From Rhodosalinus halophilus (GTDB lineage: Bacteria; Pseudomonadota; Alphaproteobacteria; Rhodobacterales; Rhodobacteraceae): a stretch of 64,000 nt of DNA. The notes under the pieces are model-generated. The model ran no database searches. It had not been told where the DNA came from and was given only the letters and a program-made list of their open reading frames with translations. Within the stretch, counting starts at the first letter, position 1; each line of letters begins with the position of its first letter. Where the stretch lies: NCBI RefSeq assembly GCF_003298775.1, contig NZ_QNTQ01000006.1, forward strand, positions 124,001 to 188,000, read 5' to 3'. The position numbers were made by a program, and so were the translations under genes. Below are positions 19,006 to 27,670 of the stretch, in pieces.

Positions 19006-20355
19006 TCAGGCGGCGCAGAGGCCCGCGTCGAGCGCGGCGAGGATGGTGTCCACCTCGGCCTCGGTGATCGTCAGAGGCGGCGACATGAGGATGTTGTGCG
19101 CCCCCAGCCGCACCATCGCGCCGGCCTCGTAAGTCGCCTGATGGATGCGCTTCATGGTGGCGGCGTCCATCGGCGTCTTCGCGGCCTTGTCCGAGACGAT
19201 CTCCACCCCCGTCATCAGCCCGTGCCCCCCGCGCACGTCGCCGATGACATCGTGCCTCTCGGCGAGGCGCAGGACACCATCGTAGAGCTGCTTGCCACGC
19301 GCCGCCGCGTTTGCCTTGGTGTCGAGCCGGAGCGTCTCCTCGAGGCAGGCGACGACCGCCGCCGCGCCCACGGGATGGGCCGAGTAGGTGTAGCCGTGAA
19401 AGATCGACCCGTCGTCGCCGGCGGTCTCGAAGACTTCGGCCACCTTCTCGTTCACCAGCGCGGCGCCCACCGGGAAATAGCCCGAGGTGATGCCCTTGGC
19501 GGTGCTCATCATGTCGGGCTGCACGCCCCAGTGCCGCGCGCCCGACCAGTCGCCGGTGCGGCCGAAGCCGGTAATGACCTCGTCGGAGATCATCAGGATG
19601 CCGTGCCGGTCGCAGATCTCGCGCATGAGCGGCATGAAGGTCTCGTGCGGGACGATCACGCCGCCCGCGCCCTGGATGGGCTCCATGATGAAGGCGGCGA
19701 TGGTGCGCGGATCCTGAAAGGCGATCTCGTCCTCCATCGCGGCCGCGATCCGCTGCGCCAGCCGCTCCGGGTCGCTCTCGTCGAAGGGATTGCGGTAGGT
19801 GTAGGGGCTGGGCAGATGATAGCAGCCCGGCAGCATCGGCTCGTAAGCCGTGCGGAAGCGCGCATTGCCGTTCACGCTGGCGCCGCCCCAGTGGGTTCCG
19901 TGATAGCCCTTCTTCAGCGACAGGAACTTGATCCGCCCCGGCTCGCCCCTGAGCTTGTGATACTGCCGCGCCAGCCGCAGGCAGGTGTCCACCGAATCGG
20001 AGCCGCCCGAGGTGAAGAACACCCGCGCCATGCCGTCCTTGGCGAAGAACGCGCGCACCGCCCAGCTGGCTTCGATCGCGGGCGGATTCGAGGTGCCGGC
20101 GAAGGCGGAATAGTAGGGCAGCTCGTAGAGCTGACGCGCGATCGCCTCCTTCACCGCGTCGTTGGAATAGCCGAGATTGACGCACCAGAGCCCGCCCACG
20201 GCGTCCACCGCCGAATGCCCGTCGATGTCGGTGATACGGCTGCCCTCCGCCTTGCGGATGATCTTCGGGCCGTCGATCCGCGCCGCGCCCGGATGCCCCA
20301 TCGGGTGCCACAGATGGCGGGCGTTGTTCTCCTTGAGAAAGTTGTCGTCCTTCAT
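19006..20355 (-). CDS. class III omega-aminotransferase
   Basis: A 449-residue PLP-dependent fold-type I aminotransferase of the beta-alanine/omega-amino acid:pyruvate class. It has [20 protein letters not shown], the Asp of [12 protein letters not shown] that contacts the pyridine ring, and the Schiff-base Lys in [16 protein letters not shown]. Signs of the amine or omega-amino acid transaminase subgroup are [18 protein letters not shown] and [14 protein letters not shown]. The donor cannot be fixed from sequence. ATG 20355 follows CGGAG at eight bases. An ATTTGATCAAAT palindrome lies 23 bases upstream. Confidence 0.88.
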   Translation of the reverse strand: MKDDNFLKENNARHLWHPMGHPGAARIDGPKIIRKAEGSRITDIDGHSAVDAVGGLWCVNLGYSNDAVKEAIARQLYELPYYSAFAGTSNPPAIEASWAVRAFFAKDGMARVFFTSGGSDSVDTCLRLARQYHKLRGEPGRIKFLSLKKGYHGTHWGGASVNGNARFRTAYEPMLPGCYHLPSPYTYRNPFDESDPERLAQRIAAAMEDEIAFQDPRTIAAFIMEPIQGAGGVIVPHETFMPLMREICDRHGILMISDEVITGFGRTGDWSGARHWGVQPDMMSTAKGITSGYFPVGAALVNEKVAEVFETAGDDGSIFHGYTYSAHPVGAAAVVACLEETLRLDTKANAAARGKQLYDGVLRLAERHDVIGDVRGGHGLMTGVEIVSDKAAKTPMDAATMKRIHQATYEAGAMVRLGAHNILMSPPLTITEAEVDTILAALDAGLCAA

Positions 20356-20377
20356 GGCCGCGCTCCGATGCCGGGGA

Positions 20378-20389
20378 ATTTGATCAAAT
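20378..20389. promoter_or_regulatory. ATTTGATCAAAT palindrome, candidate operator
   Basis: A 12-bp perfect palindrome stands alone in an AT-rich island between the divergent aminotransferase and smpB genes, 23 bases before the aminotransferase start. A TTGATCAA core of this kind would suit a GntR- or LysR-type regulator. It is not an FNR box, because the 4-base spacer is missing. No regulator gene is adjacent. Confidence 0.4.
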
Positions 20390-20513
20390 CCTATCAGTCC
20401 CGCGCGCGGCGTCCAGCGCCGCTCTTTCACGGGTCCGCAAATGCCCGGGCGGGGCCTCATGCCCGCGCCAGACCCTTGGACAGCGCGCCCGGCAGGGCTT
20501 ACATGTGGCTGTC

Positions 20514-20996
20514 ATGGCGAAGAAGGACGACACCGCGAGCAGGAACTACAAGGTCGTGGCGGAGAACCGCCGCGCACGCTACGACTATGCCATCGAGGAC
20601 GACATCGAATGCGGGATCGTCCTGCAGGGCTCGGAGGTAAAGTCGCTCCGCCAGGGCGGCGCCAACATCGCCGAGAGCTACGCGGCGGTCGAAAACGGCG
20701 AGCTCTGGCTCGTGAACAGCTACGTCGCTCCCTACGAGCAGGCGAAGACCTGGGGCCATGACGAACGGCGCCGCCGCAAGCTGCTGGTCAACAAGCGCGA
20801 ACTCGCGCGGCTCTGGAACGAGACCCAGCGCAAGGGCATGACGCTGGTGCCGCTGGTGCTCTACTTCAACCACAAGGGCATCGCGAAGCTGAAGATCGGC
20901 ATCGCCAGGGGCAAGAGGAAGGCCGACAAGCGCGAGACCGAGGCCAAGCGCGACTGGCAGCGCCAGAAGCAGAGGCTCCTGAAGGAACTGGGCTGA
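20514..20996 (+). CDS. smpB: SsrA-binding protein SmpB
   Basis: A 160-residue RNA-binding protein that delivers tmRNA to stalled ribosomes. It has the SmpB core [57 protein letters not shown] and a basic C-terminal tail ([16 protein letters not shown]) that enters the mRNA channel. ATG 20514 is preferred over an upstream GTG at 20505. The tmRNA gene itself is not in the window. Confidence 0.95.
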   Translation: MAKKDDTASRNYKVVAENRRARYDYAIEDDIECGIVLQGSEVKSLRQGGANIAESYAAVENGELWLVNSYVAPYEQAKTWGHDERRRRKLLVNKRELARLWNETQRKGMTLVPLVLYFNHKGIAKLKIGIARGKRKADKRETEAKRDWQRQKQRLLKELG

Positions 20997-21040
20997 GCGG
21001 CTGCCGGGCGGACGCGGCTGCGCCGCGACATCTTCACTGG

Positions 21041-21100
21041 GGCCGCCTTGCGGCGGCCGTGCGTTCCGCGCGGGGGTATTTCCGGCAAGAGGAAGGACCG
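21041..21100. repeat. hairpin followed by GGGGGTATTTCCGG dispersed repeat
   Basis: After smpB comes a perfect 7-bp hairpin (21041-21047 with 21052-21058, loop TTGC), then the element GCGGGGGTATTTCCGGCAAG with AGGAAGGACC at its end (21069-21099). The last 16 bases are nearly the same as those of the copy at 50521-50552 read on the other strand. The position between smpB and the sulfurtransferase suggests a terminator or RNA processing role. Confidence 0.65.
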
Positions 21101-21201
21101 GTATGGACGCGGTGCGGGCCGAAGCCGCCCCGGTGCGCCCTTGCCGCGCTTGCCGTGCTGTCGTAGGCAGATGCGACGGCCCCGGCAGAGGGAGGCGGAG
21201 G

Positions 21202-22056
21202 GTGAAGGACGATCCGAAGGTGCTGGTCTCGACCGACTGGCTCGCCGCGCATCTCGACAACCCTGACCTGCGGGTGATCGACGGCTCGTGGTATCTTCCG
21301 TCCATGGGCCGCGACGCGCGCGCCGAATACGAGGCTGCCCATATCCCGGGTGCGCGGTATTTCGACATCGACGAGATTTCGGATGCGCGATCGGAGCTGC
21401 CGCACATGGCGCCCCCGGTCGAGAAGTTCATGAGCCGGCTGCGCGCGATGGGCGTGGGCGACGGCCACCAGGTGGTGGTCTACGACGGGGCGGGGATCCT
21501 GTCCGCGCCGCGCGTGTGGTGGACCTTCAAGCTCATGGGAAAGGAGGATGTCGCCGTGCTGGACGGCGGCTTTCCGAAGTGGCAGGCCGAGGGGCGCCCC
21601 GTGGAGGACATGGAGCCCGTCGTGCGCGACCGGCACATGACCGCGCGCCGGCAGAACCACCTGGTCAAGGACGTCACGCAGGTCTCGGCCGCCGCCAAGC
21701 TGGGCGATCACGAGATCGTGGACGCGCGCTCGGCCGAACGGTTTCGGGGCGAGGCGCCGGAGCCGCGCGACGGGCTGCGCGCGGGGCATATCCCCGGCTC
21801 GCGGAACCTGCCCTACGGCGCGCTGTTGAACGCGGACGGCACAATGAAGGACGAGGCGGGGCTGCGCGCGGCCTTCGCCGAAGCGGGGGTCGATCTTTCC
21901 AAGCCCGCGATCACCACCTGCGGCTCGGGCGTGACCGCGGCCATCGTCAACCTCGCGCTGGCACGTCTGGGCAAGGCCGATCACGCGCTTTACGACGGCT
22001 CCTGGGCCGAATGGGGCCGCTTTCCGACACTTCCCGTCGCCACCGGAGACGCCTGA
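21202..22056 (+). CDS. sseA: 3-mercaptopyruvate/thiosulfate sulfurtransferase
   Basis: A 284-residue protein with two rhodanese domains (about 8-140 and 160-280). The active Cys240 is in TTCGSGVTAA. The CGSGVTA loop is typical of 3-mercaptopyruvate sulfurtransferases rather than thiosulfate rhodaneses. GTG 21202 follows GGAGG. The stop shares one base with the next start (TGATG), so it is coupled to the class I aminotransferase. Aminotransferases convert cysteine to 3-mercaptopyruvate, so the two could form a cysteine breakdown route. Confidence 0.88.
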   Translation: MKDDPKVLVSTDWLAAHLDNPDLRVIDGSWYLPSMGRDARAEYEAAHIPGARYFDIDEISDARSELPHMAPPVEKFMSRLRAMGVGDGHQVVVYDGAGILSAPRVWWTFKLMGKEDVAVLDGGFPKWQAEGRPVEDMEPVVRDRHMTARRQNHLVKDVTQVSAAAKLGDHEIVDARSAERFRGEAPEPRDGLRAGHIPGSRNLPYGALLNADGTMKDEAGLRAAFAEAGVDLSKPAITTCGSGVTAAIVNLALARLGKADHALYDGSWAEWGRFPTLPVATGDA

Positions 22057-23240
22057 TGTTCGAGACGCTGCGCACGCAACCGCCCGACAAGATCATCGAG
22101 CTGATGAAGCTCTACGCCGATGACCCGCGCGAGGGGAAGATCGACCTGGGGGTTGGCGTCTACAAGAACCCCGACGGCGTGACCCCGGTGATGCGGGCGA
22201 TCAAGACCGCCGAGAAGCGGCTGTGGGAGGATCAGACGACGAAGGCCTATGTCGGGCTGATCGGCGATCCGGCCTTCAACGACGCCATGGTGGCGCTGGT
22301 CATGGGAGATGCGATCGAGCGTGCGCAGGTGGCCTCGGCCGCGACGCCGGGCGGCACCGGCGCGGTGCGGCAGGCCTTCGAACTGGCGCGGATGGCCAAC
22401 CCGGATCTGCGCGTCTTCGTCTCGGATCCGACCTGGCCCAACCATCTGTCGATCCTCAAGCACCTGAAGATCGAGACGGTGCCCTACCGCTATTTCGACA
22501 ATGCCACCGGCACGGTCGACGTGCCCGGCATGCTGGCGGATCTCGAGCAGGCGAAGCCGGGCGACATCGTTCTGCTGCATGGCTGCTGTCACAACCCGAC
22601 CGGCGCCAACCCCGGCGCGGGCCACTGGCGCGAGATCGTGGCGGTGCTGAAGCAGAGCGGCGCGACGCCGATGATCGACCTCGCCTATCAGGGCTTCGGC
22701 GACGGGCTCGAGGCCGATGCGGCGCCGACGCGGCTGGTGGCGACCTCGCTGCCCGAGACGCTGATCGCGGTGAGCTGCTCGAAGAACTTCGGCGTCTACC
22801 GTGAGCGCACCGGCGCGCTGATGGCGGTGGCGCAGGATACGGACCGTGTGGCCGCGCTGCAGGACAATCTCGCCTATCTCAACCGGCAGAACTATTCCTT
22901 TCCGCCCGATCATGGCGCGCGCGCGGTGACGATGGTGCTGACCGATCCCGAGCTGCGCGCGGACTGGGAGGCCGAGCTCGAGGACATGCGCACCGGCATG
23001 CTGCGCCTGCGCGAGCAGCTGGCCGCGGAGCTTCGGGCGCGCTCGGGCTCGGACCGCTTCGGCTTCATCGCCGAGCACCGCGGCATGTTCTCGCGTCTGG
23101 GCGCCACGCCGGATCAGGTGCAGCGTCTGCGCGACGATCACGGCGTCTACATGGTGGGCGACAGCCGCATGAACATCGCGGGGCTCAACGAAAAGACCGT
23201 GCCGCTTCTGGCCGAGGCGATCGTGAAGGCGGGCGTGTGA
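22056..23240 (+). CDS. class I aromatic/aspartate aminotransferase
   Basis: A 394-residue PLP aminotransferase of the AspC/TyrB group. Landmarks are LGVGVYKNPDGVTPVM, HGCCHNPTGANP, the Asp-x-Ala-Tyr of MIDLAYQGFGDG and the Schiff-base Lys in VSCSKNFGVYRERTG. The family works on aromatic amino acids or aspartate with 2-oxoglutarate. It is translationally coupled to the sulfurtransferase before it and the acetyltransferase after it, making a three-gene operon. Cysteine transamination is a plausible extra role from this context. Confidence 0.9.
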   Translation: MFETLRTQPPDKIIELMKLYADDPREGKIDLGVGVYKNPDGVTPVMRAIKTAEKRLWEDQTTKAYVGLIGDPAFNDAMVALVMGDAIERAQVASAATPGGTGAVRQAFELARMANPDLRVFVSDPTWPNHLSILKHLKIETVPYRYFDNATGTVDVPGMLADLEQAKPGDIVLLHGCCHNPTGANPGAGHWREIVAVLKQSGATPMIDLAYQGFGDGLEADAAPTRLVATSLPETLIAVSCSKNFGVYRERTGALMAVAQDTDRVAALQDNLAYLNRQNYSFPPDHGARAVTMVLTDPELRADWEAELEDMRTGMLRLREQLAAELRARSGSDRFGFIAEHRGMFSRLGATPDQVQRLRDDHGVYMVGDSRMNIAGLNEKTVPLLAEAIVKAGV

Positions 23241-23797
23241 GCGGGCGGCCCCCTTCGGTGGAGGTGACATCCGACTGGCGCGGGCGCGAGGACGAGATCG
23301 CGGAGCTCTTCCGCCGGACGTTCACCGCCTCGGAGGGCGCGGAGGAAGGCGCGGCCGTCGGCCGTCTGGCGCGCGACCTGCTGGCGACGACCCCCGAGGC
23401 GGATTTGCGGGTTTTCCTCACCGAGGAAGGCGGGGTGCTCGCGGGCTGCATCCTGTTCACGCGGCTCGTCTATCCGAAGGACGGGCGCAGTGTCTTTCTG
23501 CTCTCGCCCGTCGCCGTCGCGCCGGAGATGCAGGGCAGGGGCCTGGGGCAGCGGCTGATCGCGCATGGGCTGCGCGCATTGCGTGAGGAAGGCGCGGAGG
23601 TCGCGGTGACCTACGGCGATCCGGCGTTTTACGCGAAGGTCGGTTTCGCGCCGGTCTCGGTGGCGCAGGTGGCGCCGCCGCAGCCGCTCGGCCAGCCCGA
23701 GGGCTGGCTGGCGCAGGCGCTGCATGGCGAGGCGCTCGGGCCGCTCGAGGGGCCGTCGCGCTGCGCGCCTGCGCTGGACGATCCCGCATATTGGTGA
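23237..23797 (+). CDS. GNAT family N-acetyltransferase
   Basis: A 186-residue acetyltransferase. The acetyl-CoA pyrophosphate-binding motif is LLSPVAVAPEMQGRGLGQRLIAHGL near residues 88-113, and YGDPAFYAKVGFAPV closes the domain. It resembles the YhbS-like subgroup. GTG 23237 overlaps the preceding stop as GTGA. The acceptor substrate is unknown. Confidence 0.85.
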   Translation: MSGRPPSVEVTSDWRGREDEIAELFRRTFTASEGAEEGAAVGRLARDLLATTPEADLRVFLTEEGGVLAGCILFTRLVYPKDGRSVFLLSPVAVAPEMQGRGLGQRLIAHGLRALREEGAEVAVTYGDPAFYAKVGFAPVSVAQVAPPQPLGQPEGWLAQALHGEALGPLEGPSRCAPALDDPAYW

Positions 23798-23801
23798 GAC
23801 G

Positions 23802-24530
23802 CTAGAAGCCGACGCGCCCCGACGCCTCCAGCAGCCAGACCTCGTCCCCCTCGAATACAGCCGGCACGAGGGGCCGGCCGTAGCCCGCGCCGCCGTCGAG
23901 GTTGATGCGGTTGTGGTGTCGCTCGGGGCGCTCCCCGGGCGTGTGGCCATGCACGACGAGCCAGGGAAACGCCCCTTCGTGACTGAGGAAGGGCTCGCGA
24001 ATCCAGAGGAAATCCTCGGGATCCTGCCGCTCCCACGGCACGCCCGGACGGATGCCGGCGTGCACGAAGAGCAGATCGCCGGCGCGGTGCCACGCGGGCA
24101 GCGTCTGAAGGAAGTGCAGATGCCCGGCCGGCACGGCGTCGCGCGCGGCGGCGAGGATCGCCTCCGGCGTTGGCAGCGCGTCGATGTCCACCCCGTAGGA
24201 GAGCAGCGTCTCGCGGCCGCCGAGGCGCTCGGCGAACCAGTTGACGCCCGACAGTATGCGGTGGTGGTCGAGCGTGTTCATCGTGAGGAAGCGCTCGAAC
24301 ATCTCGTCGTGATTGCCCTTGACGACGGTCCAGGGGCGGCCGGCGTCGATCCCGTCGATCAGACGGTCCATCACGCCGCGGCTGTCGGGGCCGCGGTCCA
24401 CCAGATCGCCGAGGAAGACGATCGGGGCCTCGGCGCCACCGTCCGCCTCGATCAGCGCGAGCGCCCGCTCGAGCTCGCCGAGCTGGCCGTGGATGTCGCC
24501 GACGGCATAGAGTCTGTCCGGCATGGTCAT
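23802..24530 (-). CDS. serine/threonine protein phosphatase (PPP family)
   Basis: A 242-residue metallophosphatase with all PPP signatures: GDIHG (12-16), GDLVDRGPDS (about 41-50) and GNHDEMF (about 71-77), plus two later His ligands in FVHAGIRPG and VVHGHTPGE. Bacterial PPP enzymes of this size remove phosphate from protein Ser/Thr/His/Tyr or cleave diadenosine tetraphosphate. The gene converges on the acetyltransferase gene with four bases between the two stops. Confidence 0.88.
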   Translation of the reverse strand: MTMPDRLYAVGDIHGQLGELERALALIEADGGAEAPIVFLGDLVDRGPDSRGVMDRLIDGIDAGRPWTVVKGNHDEMFERFLTMNTLDHHRILSGVNWFAERLGGRETLLSYGVDIDALPTPEAILAAARDAVPAGHLHFLQTLPAWHRAGDLLFVHAGIRPGVPWERQDPEDFLWIREPFLSHEGAFPWLVVHGHTPGERPERHHNRINLDGGAGYGRPLVPAVFEGDEVWLLEASGRVGF

Positions 24531-24573
24531 GGTCCCAAGGTGGGGGCGGGGCGGCCGCGATCAACGGCCGCGC

Positions 24574-24598
24574 GTCGGCCCTTGCGGGCCTCCTCGCA
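24574..24598. repeat. GCCCTTGCGGGC repeat, degenerate copy
   Basis: GTCGGCCCTTGCGGGCCTCC at 24574-24593, continuing CTCGC, is a two-gap relative of the 26-bp unit found exactly at 32627-32652 and, inverted, at 56366-56391. Here it lies in the 116-base gap between serA and the phosphatase gene. Confidence 0.45.
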
Positions 24599-24646
24599 GC
24601 GCGGCGCGCCCGAAGAGGCCCGTAAGGCGCCGATGAGGGCCGGGCC

Positions 24647-26242
24647 TCAGGCGACGTCGAACTCGAGCGGCTTGACCTGGCCGAAGAGGCCCGTGTCGTT
24701 GAGCGCCTCGATCGCCTTCGGCGGCACAGGCTCGTCCACGTAGAGCAGCGCGATCGCCTCGCCCTTGGCCTCCTTCCGCCCGAGGGTGAAGTTGGCGATG
24801 TTCACCCCGTTGCCGCCCAGCGTGTTGCCCAGTGCGCCGATAATGCCGGGCACGTCCTCGTTGGTGGTGTAGAGCATGTGCTGCCCCACCTCGGCGTCGA
24901 TGTTGATGCCCTTGATCTGGATGAAGCGCGGCTTGCCGTCCGAGAACACGGTGCCGGCGATCGAGCGTTCGCGCTTGGAGGTCACCACGGTGACCTTGAC
25001 GTAACCCTCGAAGACGCCCGACTTGGCCTGCTTGGTCATCGAGGTCTTGATGCCGCGCTCCTGCGCGATCACCGGGGCCGAGACCATGTTCACGTCCGGG
25101 TTGGCGCGCTTGAGGATACCCGCGATCACGGCGCAGTTCAGCGCCTCGAGGTTCATCTCCGCGGCGACGCCGTCATAGAGGATGTTGATCGCCTGCATCG
25201 GCTCGTCCGTCATCTGTCCGATGAAGGCGCCGAGATGGCCGGCGAGCCTGATCCAGGGACCCATCACCTTGGCCTCCTCGGCGGTGACGGAGGGCATGTT
25301 GAGCGCGTTCTGCACCGCGCCGGTGAGAAGGTAGTCCGACATCTGCTCGGCCACCTGCAGCGCCACGTTTTCCTGCGCCTCGGTGGTCGCCGCGCCAAGG
25401 TGCGGGGTGCAGACCACGTTGGGCAGGTTGAAGAGCGGGTTCTCGGTCGCGGGCTCGGTTTCGAAGACGTCGATGCCTGCGCCGCCGATGTGGCCGGACT
25501 TCAGAAGATCGGCCAGCGCCGCCTCGTCCACCAGCCCGCCGCGGGCGCAGTTGATGATCCGCACGCCCTTCTTCGTCTTCTCCAGGTTGTCGCGGCTGAG
25601 GATGTTGCGCGTCTGGTCGGTGAGCGGCACATGCAGGGTGATGAAGTCGGCGCGCTTGAGCAACTCGTCGAGTTCGACCTTCTCCACGCCCATGCGGTCG
25701 GCCTTCTCCTGGCTCAGGAAGGGGTCGTAGGCGATGACCTTCATGCGCAGTCCGCGCGCCCGGTCGCAGACGATCGAGCCGATGTTGCCCGCGCCGATCA
25801 CGCCCAGCGTCTTGCCGGTGAGTTCCACGCCCATGAAGCGCGACTTCTCCCACTTGCCGGCATGGGTCGAGGCGCTGGCCTCGGGGATCTGGCGCGCTAC
25901 CGCGAACATCAGCGCGATGGCATGCTCGGCGGTGGTGATGGAGTTGCCGAAGGGCGTGTTCATCACGATCACGCCCCTTTTCGAGGCCGCCTCGCGGTCG
26001 ACGTTGTCGACCCCGATGCCGGCGCGGCCGATGACCTTGAGATTGTCGGCCGCCTCCAACAGCTTCGCGGTGACCTTGGTCGCGGACCGGATCGCGAGGC
26101 CGTCATACTGGCCGATGATTTCCTGAAGCTTTTCCTTGTCCTTGCCCACCTCGGGCATGAAGTCGACCTCGATCCCCCGGTCGCGGAAGATCTGCACGGC
26201 GGTGTCCGACAGCTTGTCGGAGACGAGAACCTTGGGAGCCAT
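24647..26242 (-). CDS. serA: D-3-phosphoglycerate dehydrogenase
   Basis: A 531-residue long-form SerA that oxidises 3-phosphoglycerate to 3-phosphohydroxypyruvate, the first step of serine synthesis. The Rossmann motif GVIGAGNIGSIV lies near residue 147. Catalytic Arg and Glu lie in NCARGGLVDEAAL and ETEP, and the His in TPHLGAATTEAQ. An intervening domain (about 320-450) and a C-terminal ACT domain (about 455-531) follow, typical of the form fed back by serine. ATG 26242 follows GAGGAAAA. serC precedes it by 132 bases on the same strand. Confidence 0.95.
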   Translation of the reverse strand: MAPKVLVSDKLSDTAVQIFRDRGIEVDFMPEVGKDKEKLQEIIGQYDGLAIRSATKVTAKLLEAADNLKVIGRAGIGVDNVDREAASKRGVIVMNTPFGNSITTAEHAIALMFAVARQIPEASASTHAGKWEKSRFMGVELTGKTLGVIGAGNIGSIVCDRARGLRMKVIAYDPFLSQEKADRMGVEKVELDELLKRADFITLHVPLTDQTRNILSRDNLEKTKKGVRIINCARGGLVDEAALADLLKSGHIGGAGIDVFETEPATENPLFNLPNVVCTPHLGAATTEAQENVALQVAEQMSDYLLTGAVQNALNMPSVTAEEAKVMGPWIRLAGHLGAFIGQMTDEPMQAINILYDGVAAEMNLEALNCAVIAGILKRANPDVNMVSAPVIAQERGIKTSMTKQAKSGVFEGYVKVTVVTSKRERSIAGTVFSDGKPRFIQIKGINIDAEVGQHMLYTTNEDVPGIIGALGNTLGGNGVNIANFTLGRKEAKGEAIALLYVDEPVPPKAIEALNDTGLFGQVKPLEFDVA

Positions 26243-26262
26243 TTCGGTTTTCCTCGAAGAGC

Positions 26263-26366
26263 GGTGCGTGCCGAGCACGCACCCTACGGTTGGGTTGCAA
26301 GGCTGGGCGGGTCGCAGGAAACGCCCCGCGGAAGATCGGGGGTAGGGTGCGTGCTCGGCACGCACC
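26263..26366. repeat. 25-bp perfect inverted repeat between serC and serA
   Basis: GGTGCGTGCCGAGCACGCAC with CCTAC after it (26263-26287) returns as its exact complement at 26342-26366, with 54 bases between. Each arm also contains a small hairpin (GTGCGTGC-CGA-GCACGCAC). In the serC-serA transcript the two arms could pair over 25 bp or fold one by one. The arms resemble the GTAGGGTGCGTGC intergenic repeats that I recall from many proteobacterial genomes. Confidence 0.8.
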
Positions 26367-26374
26367 CTCCGGGA

Positions 26375-27529
26375 TCACGCGGCCTTGGCCTGCGCTTCGA
26401 TTTCGCTGTGGAAGGCCCAGTCGATCCAGGGCAGCATCGCCTCGATGTCGGCAAGCTCGACCGTCGCGCCGCACCAGATGCGCAGGCCCGGCGGCGCGTC
26501 GCGGTAGGCGCCGACGTCGAGCGCCGCGCCTTCCGCCTCCAGCCGCTTCTGGACGGCCTTGGCGAAGGCCGCGCCGTCGGCGATCCGGTCGTCGGTGAAC
26601 TTCAGGCAGACGGAGGTGTTCGAGCGCGTCGCGGGTTGCTCGGCGAGGTTGTCGATCCAGTCGCGGCCCTCGCAGAAATCCCAGACCGCCTGCGCGTTGG
26701 CGTCGGCGCGGGCCATCAGCGCTGCGAGCCCGCCGATCTCGCGCGCCCAGTCGAGCGCCAGCAGGTAGTCCTCGACGCAGAGCATGGAGGGCGTGTTGAT
26801 CGTCGCACCCTCGAAGATGCCCTCGTTGAGCTTGCCGCCCTTCGTCATGCGGAAAATCTTGGGCAGCGGCCAGGGCGGCGTGTAGCTCTCCAGCCGCTCC
26901 ACCGCGCGGGGGCTCAGGATCAGCATGCCGTGCGCCGCCTCGCCGCCCATCACCTTCTGCCAGGAGAAGGTGACGACGTCGAGCTTGTCCCACGGCAAGT
27001 CCTGCGCGAAGGCCGCGCTGGTGGCGTCGCAGATCGTCAGGCCGCCGCGGTCTGCAGGGATCGCGTCGCCATTGGGCACGCGCACGCCGCTGGTCGTCCC
27101 GTTCCAGGTGAAGACCACGTCGGCGTCGAAATCGACCTGGGCCAGGTCGACGATCTCGCCGTAGTCGGCCTCGCGCACCGTCGCGTCGAGCTTGAGCTGC
27201 TTGACCGCGTCCGTCACCCAGCCCGCGCCGAAGCTTTCCCAGGCCAGCATCTCGCACTTGCGTTCACCGAGAAGCGACCACATCGCCATTTCCACCGCGC
27301 CGGTGTCGGAGGCGGGAACGATCCCGATGCGATAGTCGGCAGGCACGCCGAGGATCTCGCGCGTGCCCTCGATGGCGGCCTTGAGCTTGTCCTTGCCAAC
27401 GGCCGCGCGGTGCGAGCGGCCGAGCGCGGCGGCGGAAAGCTTGTCGAGGCTGAAGACGGGGGGTTTGGCGCAGGGGCCGGAGGAAAAACGCGGATTCGCC
27501 GGCCGCGTCGCCGGTTTGGTCGGTGCCAT
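26375..27529 (-). CDS. serC: phosphoserine aminotransferase
   Basis: A 384-residue PLP enzyme that makes 3-phosphoserine from 3-phosphohydroxypyruvate and glutamate. It begins with [20 protein letters not shown] and has the Schiff-base Lys in [17 protein letters not shown], both typical of the alphaproteobacterial/archaeal-type SerC branch. It is the first gene of the serC-serA operon. Its 5' leader (27530-27640) carries two hairpins that look like the serC leader RNA. Confidence 0.95.
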   Translation of the reverse strand: MAPTKPATRPANPRFSSGPCAKPPVFSLDKLSAAALGRSHRAAVGKDKLKAAIEGTREILGVPADYRIGIVPASDTGAVEMAMWSLLGERKCEMLAWESFGAGWVTDAVKQLKLDATVREADYGEIVDLAQVDFDADVVFTWNGTTSGVRVPNGDAIPADRGGLTICDATSAAFAQDLPWDKLDVVTFSWQKVMGGEAAHGMLILSPRAVERLESYTPPWPLPKIFRMTKGGKLNEGIFEGATINTPSMLCVEDYLLALDWAREIGGLAALMARADANAQAVWDFCEGRDWIDNLAEQPATRSNTSVCLKFTDDRIADGAAFAKAVQKRLEAEGAALDVGAYRDAPPGLRIWCGATVELADIEAMLPWIDWAFHSEIEAQAKAA

Positions 27530-27640
27530 TTCTGAATACCCTTCCAGATATGCGCCCCTCGTTGGGGAGGGGTGTCCCGCCGTCGCTCTTACGGGGCCGG
27601 GGCATCTTTCACAAGGGGCGAAATGCCGCTAAGGCCGCGC
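27530..27640 (-). promoter_or_regulatory. candidate serC leader RNA
   Basis: Read on the minus strand, the leader holds a hairpin GGCATTTC...GAAAGATGCC (27627-27601) with a one-base bulge. A second, CCCCTC-loop-GAGGGG (27572-27555), lies about 25 bases before the serC ATG. A conserved two-hairpin element called the serC RNA motif has been reported upstream of serC in Alphaproteobacteria. Position, lineage and general shape match. I compare from memory and have not tested the consensus. Confidence 0.55.
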
Positions 27641-27670
27641 GAAGCGTCGCATTCCACTCAGAGATCCCCC

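Noticed and set aside
20378-20389. FNR/Anr box
   Set aside because: The palindrome TTGATCAA lacks the four-base spacer of TTGAT-N4-ATCAA.
20356-21201. A tmRNA gene near smpB
   Set aside because: No tRNA-like ends or tag reading frame were seen on either strand around smpB.
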